Positions 5,851 to 11,821 of a DNA stretch of 11,821 nt are shown here, in pieces (within the stretch, counting starts at the first letter, position 1; each line of letters opens with the position of its first letter). Below the pieces are notes generated by a model. It had not been told where the DNA came from. It worked only from the letters and a program-made list of their open reading frames with translations, and made no database searches. The position numbers and the translations under genes are program-made. The DNA comes from Chloroflexota bacterium (GTDB lineage: Bacteria > Chloroflexota > Anaerolineae > Anaerolineales > UBA11657): contig QWRL01000064.1 of NCBI GenBank assembly GCA_003670425.1, positions 1 to 11,821 on the forward strand. The letters run 5' to 3'.

Positions 5851-8481
5851 TCATTGCATGCTGGCAGCCAGCGTGACACACGCCGGGCAGCTGCCATCGG
5901 GCCGGATGATGGCGTAGCCCGCCATCGGGTCGTCGCCATAGTTGGCGAAGTCCACATTAAACACCATGATCATGCGCACGCGGCCCTTGGAGCGCGCCAG
6001 GCGCACGGCCTCGCCAAGATACGCTGCCTGCTCGGCCACAGTATTGTTAATGGGCGGCTTCCAAAGATAATGTTTGGGGACATAGCCCCACTCTTCGCCG
6101 CTCAAGTAGCCGAGCTCGGTGAAGCAAAGCTGGCGGTTGCCGCCAAAGGCTGCTGAATAGCGCTCAATCATGCCGGGAAAATAACGCGTGTAGTGGTCGT
6201 CACGCGGATCCACGCCGCCCCCGTATGCAGAGGGTGGCACCACACCCTCATTGTAATGTATGCCCACGCAATCCAAATAATTGCCGGCACCGGCGTTGGC
6301 GATGCCGTTCATCCAGTTGGCATCATCGCAGCCGCGGCTTGAACAGCCGCCAAAAAAACCCGTGGGGGAGGGCGCGGCGCTGATAACGAGCGTGTTGGGG
6401 TTGGCTGCCTTGATGGCCTTGTAGGCAGCGCGCAATAGTGCGGTGTAACTGCGGGTGCTGATCTTTCCAGCGGGCCACTCGCGTTCGAGGTTCGGCTCGT
6501 TCCACACCTCAATCGCGTCGGCGCCTTGCGCAGCCAAAGTGCCAAGATAGGCTGCAAATGTGGCGTGGTATGCGGGTAGATGCGGCTGGCTGCGGTCGCC
6601 AACGGCGCTCAGCAGCGCCTTAAATCCCAGCGCGTGTGCGTTGGCAATGGCGGCGCCCATGTCATAGCCGGGCAGCGCTTGCAGCTTCACCCATGTCATG
6701 CGGGAGGCCCGCATTTTTTCGGCGGGGGCAATGCCGCCATGTGTAACCTGGCCGCCAAGTTCAAACGGCCCAATCGGGCGCGCAGCCATGCCCGGCATGG
6801 CCTGCGCCACCTCGGTCGGTTCTGGCCCAGCCGGTACTGTTACGGGAAGTGCACCCAGCGCCAGCGGTGTACCAAGGTTCAGCATGGCGCGCACAGTGTA
6901 GTCGCCGGCCTCTGTGGGTGTCCATTCAAAGGGCTCATTAATTGCCTTGGTAGATTCTGTGATCAAGTCCGCACCGCGCTGCACCTGCCATGCAATGGTT
7001 GCGCCTGTGGCCGGCATGTCTTGCGTGCCGCGATACTGTGCCAAGGTCGCCGCCAGCCCGCCAGCCGGCGCCGCAAAGTAATCTGTGACGGATACGCCGC
7101 CAAGGCGCAGCTGTTGCGCCAGCTGCAGCTGCCGCGCGAGCGCAGCGGGCGTGGTTTGCAGCAGCGTGCGCGCACTGCCGTCGGCAGCTTTGTAGTCTAC
7201 GCTGAGTGCGCCCCAGTGTGCATCCGCAGCCAATGGATTGCCCAGCGCGAAGCTGGCTGGAGTTGCAATAGCAACCACGCTGCTGGTGGCGGGTTGTAGA
7301 TTGGCAGACAGCCACTGCTGTACTTCGGCTGCCGGCACTGCGCGCACGCCGGCAGCCTCCAGCTCCACACTGCCAAAATTAATTTGCAAGCGCAAGCGGC
7401 GGCGGCCGCTCGCGCTTGCCGCAGCGTTGATGGTTTGGCGGACGGCTGCTTCGTCAGCTGCCAGCAGCCCGCCTTCAAAATGCAGCTCGATCCAGTCTGC
7501 GGTGGCGCCAATGCTGCGCAGGTCGTATCCGTTTGCATTCGGATCAGCACCGGCAGTTGCGGGCACCACCACGCCCAGCTGTTTTTGCTGCGCATGCAGC
7601 CGCGCAGCGAGATCACGGATGAAGGCGGTCCAATCCGCACGCATGGCCGGCATTAGCACGCCGTAGTCCAGCAGAACTCCGCTATGGGCGCTGTGCGCTG
7701 CCAGGTCCGCCAAGCTGCTTAGGTGCAGTGTGCGCGCAGCCGGGCTGGTGAGTGCGGCCGCCACGGTAGTGCTGCCATCGGCAACTGGTGCGCGCACTAC
7801 CGGCAATATAAGCTGGGCTCCGGCTGGTGCACTTACGCCCGCCAATGTGCCCGCCAGGCTGCCATTTTTTTGCAGCACCAAGCCGGCCGGGAACACCAGC
7901 TGCAGCGCTTCGTTTGCGGCCGCCAATGTCTCGCCAATCTCCAGCATGCCTCCCGCCAGCGGGGGCGTCGGCAACCAGCGCATGATTGCCACGGCACGCG
8001 GCACGCCGGCAACCTCAGCTTGTAATTCACGGGCGCTGCGCATTGCAGAGACAAAGCGCCACGTGCTTCCGTCCCATACATGCATTTCAAGCAGCTCGGG
8101 GTCTGCCGTTGCGGGCGGCAATGGCAGGCTAAGTGCCACGCGCGCAGGAATCGTGCCGGTGGCATTTACCTCAAAGATCGGCCCCACAGCCTCGCTGAAA
8201 TCCGGCAGCACCGCATGCGCTGCTTGCCCGGCAAAAGCGGCAGCCGCAAGCTCCTGTACGTTGAATTTAAAACTCGGGTCTACTTTTCCGAGGGGCTCAA
8301 TGCGCAGCGCGGATTTATTTTCAACCACGACGGCTGGCGCGGGCAGCGCTGCTGCCGGCAGCGCTGCAGTCTGCCGGAAATAGGTGAATGCAGCAAATAC
8401 GAGCGTGCTGCCGCCCGCGATAACCGCCAGCGCGCTGAGCGCAGCAGTGGCCAGTGGATGTTTGAGGGGGCGCATGAGCAT
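5851..8481 (-). CDS. Membrane-anchored multidomain hydrolase: degenerate GH18-like domain + Ig-like domain + clan GH-A glycoside hydrolase
   Basis: An 876-residue exported protein from the ATG at 8481. Order: basic start (MLMRPLKHP), transmembrane anchor about 9-35, Ala/Pro linker, a beta-rich segment about 95-170 (PARVALSLPLPP, MHVWDGSTWRFVS), a GH18-like barrel about 200-485, an Ig-like strand region about 495-550 (PFEWTPTEAGDYTVRAML), and a GH-A domain about 570-875. The GH18-like part shows LPVV, an aR-x-lH segment, GVLLDYGVL, then RADWTAFIRDLAARLHAQ and LGVVVPA, typical of YaaH-like GH18 proteins. The catalytic D-x-x-D-x-D-x-E reads S267...L270..D272..G274, so the acid is gone. The GH-A part keeps EVWNEPNLEREW (Glu662) and CFTELGYLSGEEWG (Glu789) and ends with SCPAC near the C-terminus. 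The frame extends to a GTG at 8526, but that codon lies inside a terminator hairpin. ATG 8475 is an alternative. No Shine-Dalgarno is visible. Likely role: cell-surface glycan binding and cleavage; substrate unknown. Confidence 0.82.
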   Translation of the reverse strand: MLMRPLKHPLATAALSALAVIAGGSTLVFAAFTYFRQTAALPAAALPAPAVVVENKSALRIEPLGKVDPSFKFNVQELAAAAFAGQAAHAVLPDFSEAVGPIFEVNATGTIPARVALSLPLPPATADPELLEMHVWDGSTWRFVSAMRSARELQAEVAGVPRAVAIMRWLPTPPLAGGMLEIGETLAAANEALQLVFPAGLVLQKNGSLAGTLAGVSAPAGAQLILPVVRAPVADGSTTVAAALTSPAARTLHLSSLADLAAHSAHSGVLLDYGVLMPAMRADWTAFIRDLAARLHAQQKQLGVVVPATAGADPNANGYDLRSIGATADWIELHFEGGLLAADEAAVRQTINAAASASGRRRLRLQINFGSVELEAAGVRAVPAAEVQQWLSANLQPATSSVVAIATPASFALGNPLAADAHWGALSVDYKAADGSARTLLQTTPAALARQLQLAQQLRLGGVSVTDYFAAPAGGLAATLAQYRGTQDMPATGATIAWQVQRGADLITESTKAINEPFEWTPTEAGDYTVRAMLNLGTPLALGALPVTVPAGPEPTEVAQAMPGMAARPIGPFELGGQVTHGGIAPAEKMRASRMTWVKLQALPGYDMGAAIANAHALGFKALLSAVGDRSQPHLPAYHATFAAYLGTLAAQGADAIEVWNEPNLEREWPAGKISTRSYTALLRAAYKAIKAANPNTLVISAAPSPTGFFGGCSSRGCDDANWMNGIANAGAGNYLDCVGIHYNEGVVPPSAYGGGVDPRDDHYTRYFPGMIERYSAAFGGNRQLCFTELGYLSGEEWGYVPKHYLWKPPINNTVAEQAAYLGEAVRLARSKGRVRMIMVFNVDFANYGDDPMAGYAIIRPDGSCPACVTLAASMQ

Positions 8482-8498
8482 TTGAAAGAACGGGGTGC

Positions 8499-8533
8499 AA
8501 AAAAAACGGCGACTGCATCGCTGCACGTCGCCG
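8499..8533 (-). terminator. Strong intrinsic terminator (possible attenuator) after the CBM9-like gene
   Basis: On the - strand, CGGCGAC (8533-8527) pairs perfectly with GTCGCCG (8513-8507). Inside, after one bulged base (8526), TGCA pairs with TGCA, closed by a GCGA (GNRA-type) tetraloop. Eight T's follow at 8506-8499. This is a textbook rho-independent terminator, 49 nt after the CBM9-like gene's stop. It is also only 17 nt before the ATG of the downstream hydrolase (8481), so it must either insulate that gene or act as a leader attenuator. Confidence 0.88.
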
Positions 8534-8545
8534 GTTTACGCCATC

Positions 8546-8554
8546 ATTTTAGCA
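8546..8554 (-). promoter_or_regulatory. Possible extended -10 promoter element upstream of the terminator hairpin
   Basis: On the - strand TGCTAAAAT matches an extended -10 (TGn plus TAAAAT, 5 of 6 to TATAAT). No good -35 lies at 16-18 nt; TTGACG at 8585-8580 is 28 nt away, too far. If used, transcription would start near 8539, just before the hairpin at 8533-8507, making that hairpin part of the hydrolase leader. Weak evidence from one short AT-rich match in GC-rich DNA. Confidence 0.25.
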
Positions 8555-8581
8555 TTCTGCCCGCACTCCCGCAAACCAGCG

Positions 8582-9523
8582 TCAATCGTTTAGCTGCAGC
8601 AAGTCCCAAGTGGTTGGATCGCCAAGGTTGCGGCGCGGCGTGCTGGACAGCAAAGTCTGCTGGTCCGCCGTGTTTGGCGTGTCATTGTCAGAAACAGAAA
8701 CCACGAAGCCAAAGCTGCGCTGGTCTTCAATGGAGACGCCCAACACGCGCCATGGAATTGCGGCCTCGAGTTGATATCCGCTGGCTGTCGGGCGTGCTGC
8801 AACCAGCACATCGGGCAGGCTGGCCGCTTGCTCCAAGGGGTACCAGCGGTACGCCTGTGCAGCCGGCGCGTTGGCTTGCAGCGCCCCGGCTGAAAGGCCA
8901 ATCTGGTAATCGTCAAAGTTTGGAAATGGAAAGTCTGCATCCTGTGCCAGGTTGGCATCCAGTAAAAGCTCCGCGCCATCACCTTTGAACAAGTCGCGGC
9001 CCTGCTCGGTTTGGACGTGCACATCATCCGTCACATTCAGCGCCAGATACAAATTATTGCGGTCCCATGCAGTTGCAAAAACTGCGCTCAGGTCCGCGCT
9101 GCCGCTCCAGTTCTCCGGCTGGTAGACCGCGGCTGTTATCTGCCCGGTGAGCTCCGGCCAATCGCTGATGTCTCCATCAATGACCGGCGGAGACCCGGCA
9201 AATGCAGCCGTAAAAATTTTCGCATTGGGGCGCAGGCTGGCTATGTCGATGGGTGCAGCTTCGGTGGCTGCTTGCGCGGTGAGAAACGGCAGGAGTGTTG
9301 GCAATGGCGTGATGCCGAGTGGGGCGGATAGAACTGAAGGTGTTTGCGGCTGCATAGATACGGCGGTGGGGGCTGCTGCGGCTTGTGGCGTAAGGTACGG
9401 GCTGTCCGCGGCTGCCAGCGTGAAGCTGCACGCCAGGCTGGCGGCCAGCAGCACCGCGCAGGGCAGCGCCAGCCAAAGCGCTTCCGTGCGCAGTCCGCAG
9501 CTGGTTGACCGGAAGGATTGCAT
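8582..9523 (-). CDS. Exported carbohydrate-binding protein with a CBM9-like domain
   Basis: 313 residues from the ATG at 9523 (a TTG at 9529 would add two). The N-terminus is a signal or anchor: hydrophobic segment about 17-39 including LPCAVLLAASLACS, with a Cys at 32 that could be lipidated although the lipobox is imperfect. A Pro/Thr/Ala/Leu-rich linker runs to about 100. The rest resembles the CBM9-type beta-sandwich (DOMON-like fold): VIDGDISDWPEL (about 114-125), AWDRNNLYLALNVTDD, LFKGDGAELLLDANL, a DDYQIGL strand, GYQLEAAIPW, and FGFVVSVSDNDTPN near the end. Such domains bind sugars or occur in exported proteins with metal or haem; no catalytic motif is seen. It is the first gene of the carbohydrate cluster and is followed by a strong terminator, so it may also be expressed alone. 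It probably presents or captures the glycan processed by the neighbouring hydrolases (inference from position). Confidence 0.82.
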   Translation of the reverse strand: MQSFRSTSCGLRTEALWLALPCAVLLAASLACSFTLAAADSPYLTPQAAAAPTAVSMQPQTPSVLSAPLGITPLPTLLPFLTAQAATEAAPIDIASLRPNAKIFTAAFAGSPPVIDGDISDWPELTGQITAAVYQPENWSGSADLSAVFATAWDRNNLYLALNVTDDVHVQTEQGRDLFKGDGAELLLDANLAQDADFPFPNFDDYQIGLSAGALQANAPAAQAYRWYPLEQAASLPDVLVAARPTASGYQLEAAIPWRVLGVSIEDQRSFGFVVSVSDNDTPNTADQQTLLSSTPRRNLGDPTTWDLLQLND

Positions 9524-9537
9524 CTTCAAGAATTCAC

Positions 9538-9560
9538 ATCGGCATCGAGTCTGTGCCGAT
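9538..9560. promoter_or_regulatory. Inverted repeat upstream of the CBM9-like gene
   Basis: ATCGGCA (9538-9544) and TGCCGAT (9554-9560) form perfect 7-bp arms around a 9-nt centre, starting 14 bp from the ATG at 9523. It could be an operator or a leader hairpin. A 7-bp repeat can occur by chance, so this is only a candidate. Confidence 0.3.
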
Positions 9561-9611
9561 TGCAGGACGCAGTGCTGGACAAACTATTTCATACCTATCG
9601 CGGGAGCGGTG

Positions 9612-9863
9612 TTGTTGTTCGTTGTAGTGCGCGTTGCCAAAACTGCATTTGATGCGCTGCGGCTGGCGGTGCGCGGGCAACGGCCGCGGGCTGCTGCGCC
9701 CGGTTTGCTTGCGGCGCTTGTTCTCTGGGGAGTGCGTGTCATCAAGTGCACGCTGCCTTGGCGCTGCGGCGCGCCGCTTTGCCGCGCGGGTCGCGCCGCC
9801 GCAGCCGGCATCGTAGTCCTACGACAGTTGGGTGCACGAGCTAATCAGGATTGCCGCCGCTGA
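9612..9863 (+). CDS. Possible small membrane protein (doubtful)
   Basis: 83 residues from a TTG at 9612, preceded by GGGAG at 9602-9606 with 5-nt spacing (GTG 9609 also possible). Two hydrophobic stretches are separated by a basic loop: LLLFVVVRVAKTAFDALRLAV and PGLLAALVLWGVRVI with RGQRPRAA between. The C-terminal third (KCTLPWRCGAPLCRAGRAA...) is Cys/Arg-rich and does not look like a normal membrane-protein tail. It may be noise or the result of an old frameshift, since another frame gives a more ordinary ending around 9743-9816. No family is recognised. It stands alone on the + strand between two - strand genes, and GC-rich DNA gives many spurious ORFs, so confidence is low. Confidence 0.25.
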   Translation: MLFVVVRVAKTAFDALRLAVRGQRPRAAAPGLLAALVLWGVRVIKCTLPWRCGAPLCRAGRAAAAGIVVLRQLGARANQDCRR

Positions 9864-10011
9864 GCTGCATGTCGCCCCCTGAAATTCCACCCAGACAGCC
9901 ACGCATCTCGGCTCTCCGCGCTGCATGCAGTTGCGCCCCGGGAGCCCGCAGCAGGCTTCGACGCCTGCAAAGCAGCGGTGCGGGCGCGCGCCGGCACCAC
10001 AGCTTTGAAAA

Positions 10012-11820
10012 TTACGGTGTGTCGGTGTGCGCCAGCGCTGGCACCGGCAGCGCTGCTGTGTCTGCGCCCTCGGTGCGGAACTCGAGGCCGTCTTCAGTGC
10101 CTTTGTCCACAATCACGTGGTCGCCCTTGCTGAACTCGCCGCGCAGCAGGCGCGTCGAGAGCGGTGACTCAAGATATTTTTGCAGTGCGCGCCGCATTGG
10201 CCGGGCGCCGTAGGCCGGATCGTAGCCTTGCTGCGCCAGCCACACGCGCGCGGCCGCCGTCAACACTACCGTCAGCCCGCGTTCTGCCAGCCGCTCGCCC
10301 AGCTCGTGCATTTGCAAGTCCACAATCACCTGCACATCCTCGGGCTTCAACTGCGAGAAAATTATGATCTCGTCGATGCGATTCAAAAACTCCGGCCGAA
10401 AAGTTTTCTTGAGCGCCTTTTCAATTTTCTCGCTGCTCTCGCGTGCGCCGTTGTCGGTTGCCGGCACAAAGCCCAGCGCGCCAGCCTTGCCGTTAAATTC
10501 AGTGCCAAGGTTGGAGGTCATGATCAGCACCGTGTTGCGAAAATCCACCACGCGCCCCTGGCCGTCAGTAAGGCGGCCGTCATCCAGAATTTGCAGCAGC
10601 GCATTCCAAACCTCTGGATGCGCCTTTTCAATTTCGTCGAATAGCACCACGCGGTACGGGCGGCGGCGCACGGCTTCGGTCAGCTGCCCGCCTTCCTCGT
10701 AGCCCACGTAGCCGGGCGGTGCGCCAAACAGCCGCGACACGCTGTGCTGCTCACGGTACTCAGACATGTCAACGCGCACGAGCGCCTCTTCATCATCAAA
10801 CAGGAAACCCGCCAGCGCCTTGGCCAGCTGCGTTTTGCCGACGCCGGAGGTGCCCAGAAAAATGAACGAACCAATCGGCCGCTTGGGATCCTTGAGCCCG
10901 GAGCGCGAGCGCCGGATGGCATCTGCCAGCGCACTGATGGCAGCGTCCTGGCCGATGATGTTTTTCTTCAGCCGCTCTTCCATTTCAAGCAGCCGGGCTG
11001 ATTCTGTTTCCAGCATTTGGCTCAATGGAATGCCCGTCCAGGAGGCAATCACTTCAGCAATGTCTTTCTCGTCCACCACTTCGTCGAGGTGATGCTCTTG
11101 CTCCCACGCGTCGCGCTGGGAGTGGAACTCTTCCTCTGTGCGCATGCGCTCGGCTTTGCATTCGGCAGCGCGCTGGTAATCGCGCGCAGCACTGGCGCCG
11201 TCCTCGGCAGCTTGCAGCTGGTCCAGCTGGGTCTTCAGCTCCTTTAGCGCGGGCGGCAGCGAGTAAAGCGCCACACGCAGCTTGGCCGCAGCTTCGTCCA
11301 TCAAGTCAATCGCCTTGTCCGGCAGCTTGCGGTCGGTGATGTAGCGGTGCGAAAGGCGCGCGGCGGCCGTCAGCGCTGAGTCGGTGATGGTGACTTTGTG
11401 GTGCGCCTCGTAGCGGTCGCGCAGTCCGTGCAGCATTGCAATTGTGTCTTCGATGTTGGGCTCATCCACGTACACCGGTGCGAAGCGCCGCTCGAGCGCT
11501 GCATCGCGCTCAATATATTTGCGAAACTCATCCAGGGTGGTGGCGCCCACACATTGCAGCTCGCCGCGTGCCAGCGCCGGCTTGAGCATGTTGCTGGCAT
11601 CCATGGCGCCCTGCGCAGCGCCGGCGCCCACCACAGTGTGCAGCTCATCGATGAACAGGATGATTTCGCCTTGAGCTTTTTGCACCTCGTCGATGGCAGC
11701 TTTCAAGCGCTCCTCAAACTCGCCGCGGAAGCGCGAGCCAGCAATCATTGCGCCAAGGTCAAGCGCCACAACGGTTTTGTCGTGCAAAATTTCCGGGACA
11801 TCGTTGCTGGCAATCTTTTG
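10012..11820 (-). CDS. clpC: ATP-dependent Clp protease ATPase subunit ClpC (N-terminus outside window)
   Basis: Hexameric AAA+ unfoldase that feeds substrates to ClpP. 602 residues are visible; the N-domain and the D1 Walker A lie beyond the window. D1 shows DLGAMIAGSRFRGEFEERLK, Walker B ILFIDELHTV (about 11664-11637) and ATTLDEFRKYIERDAALERRF. The middle region is short and holds a UVR-like segment, AARDYQRAAECKAERM, which is the ClpC signature; ClpB would have a long coiled-coil M domain. D2 shows Walker A GTSGVGKT (10854-10831; GPTGVGKT is usual), pore loop GYVGYEEGG, Walker B VVLFDEIEKAHPEV, MTSNLGT and FRPEFLNRIDEIIIF. ALGF, between MTSN and FRPEF, has the LGF tripeptide expected of a ClpP-docking loop, supporting a protease partner rather than a lone disaggregase. 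The C-terminus has a D2-small domain (GYDPAYGARPMRRALQ) and a short Ala/Pro/Thr tail. The promoter is outside the window, and clpP is not present here. Confidence 0.95.
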   Translation of the reverse strand, partial: QKIASNDVPEILHDKTVVALDLGAMIAGSRFRGEFEERLKAAIDEVQKAQGEIILFIDELHTVVGAGAAQGAMDASNMLKPALARGELQCVGATTLDEFRKYIERDAALERRFAPVYVDEPNIEDTIAMLHGLRDRYEAHHKVTITDSALTAAARLSHRYITDRKLPDKAIDLMDEAAAKLRVALYSLPPALKELKTQLDQLQAAEDGASAARDYQRAAECKAERMRTEEEFHSQRDAWEQEHHLDEVVDEKDIAEVIASWTGIPLSQMLETESARLLEMEERLKKNIIGQDAAISALADAIRRSRSGLKDPKRPIGSFIFLGTSGVGKTQLAKALAGFLFDDEEALVRVDMSEYREQHSVSRLFGAPPGYVGYEEGGQLTEAVRRRPYRVVLFDEIEKAHPEVWNALLQILDDGRLTDGQGRVVDFRNTVLIMTSNLGTEFNGKAGALGFVPATDNGARESSEKIEKALKKTFRPEFLNRIDEIIIFSQLKPEDVQVIVDLQMHELGERLAERGLTVVLTAAARVWLAQQGYDPAYGARPMRRALQKYLESPLSTRLLRGEFSKGDHVIVDKGTEDGLEFRTEGADTAALPVPALAHTDTP

Positions 11821-11821
11821 G

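Larger units (their letters stand above)
9524..10011. other. Spacer between clpC and the carbohydrate cluster
   Basis: 488 bp without a confident gene. It contains an inverted repeat just upstream of the CBM9-like gene (9538-9560), a weak membrane-protein ORF on the + strand (9612-9863), a 10-bp palindrome CTGCATGCAG at 9921-9930, and a hairpin GCAGGC-6 nt-GCCTGC at 9951-9968. This last lies 44 nt beyond the clpC stop but has no T-tract, so it is a poor intrinsic terminator. No tRNA-like cloverleaf, CRISPR or transposase remnant was seen. The promoter of the CBM9-like gene should lie here; I could not place it. Confidence 0.5.

Noticed and set aside
8482..8526. GTG start at 8526 extending the large hydrolase by 15 residues
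   Set aside because: The GTG lies inside the terminator stem-loop and the extra residues run through the T-tract (MQRCSRRFFCTPFFQ). The ATG at 8481 or 8475 gives a clean signal anchor.
6580..8988. + strand ORFs opposite the hydrolase and CBM9-like genes (for example 6580-7299 and 8080-8988)
   Set aside because: They are antisense shadows with random-looking Cys/His/Arg-rich translations and no recognisable domain. 8080-8988 also crosses the terminator and the gene boundary.
9951..9968. GCAGGC/GCCTGC hairpin as the clpC terminator
   Set aside because: It has only a 6-bp stem and no T-tract on the - strand; kept only as a remark in the spacer entry.
10012..11820. ClpB (disaggregase) as the identity of the right-edge ATPase
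   Set aside because: The middle region is short with a UVR-like segment and there is an LGF loop for ClpP docking; ClpB has a long coiled-coil middle domain and no such loop.
1..11821. CRISPR arrays, tRNA/rRNA genes, insertion sequences, integrase or phage genes
   Set aside because: No regularly spaced repeats, cloverleaf-like segments, transposase motifs or terminal inverted repeats were found by reading. The apparent repeats are paralogous protein domains.

Overview
This is a GC-rich window with five complete protein-coding genes, two partial genes at the edges and one doubtful small ORF. The organism is probably a member of the Chloroflexota (Anaerolineae-like). I infer this from exported proteins with Pro/Thr/Ala-rich linkers (for example PTATPLPAPTATA and TPDVTPTPAP), a UVR-type ClpC and strong GC bias. 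No rRNA or other marker is present to confirm it.

Layout. On the + strand, positions 2-499 hold the C-terminus of a probable DEAD-box RNA helicase and 567-3173 a DNA gyrase subunit A. Everything after 3177 is mainly on the - strand. Read in transcription order (right to left) it is: the C-terminal three quarters of clpC (11820-10012), a spacer of about 490 bp with one weak small membrane-protein ORF on the + strand, an exported CBM9-like protein (9523-8582), an intrinsic terminator, a large membrane-anchored glycoside hydrolase (8481-5851), a second anchored glycoside hydrolase (5773-4496) and a third, lipoprotein-like one (about 4377-3178). gyrA and the third hydrolase converge tail to tail with only 4 bp between their stops.

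How the genes fit together. The helicase, gyrase and ClpC are housekeeping genes. The four genes between gyrA and clpC look like one accessory locus for an extracytoplasmic carbohydrate: a CBM9-type binding protein and three paralogous clan GH-A TIM-barrel hydrolases with the W-N-E-P-N acid/base motif. All four have an N-terminal signal or anchor and a low-complexity linker. The largest hydrolase also carries an internal GH18-like barrel whose D-x-x-D-x-D-x-E motif is destroyed, which suggests a non-catalytic or binding role. The substrate cannot be read from sequence.

The points most worth a second look are: the dead-GH18/GH-A fusion; the terminator hairpin, with a GCGA tetraloop and eight U's, sitting 17 nt upstream of the fusion gene's start and possibly acting as an attenuator; a cluster of three palindromes in front of the third hydrolase; and a gyrase A whose C-terminal domain lacks a recognisable GyrA box but ends in a Lys/Ala-rich tail.
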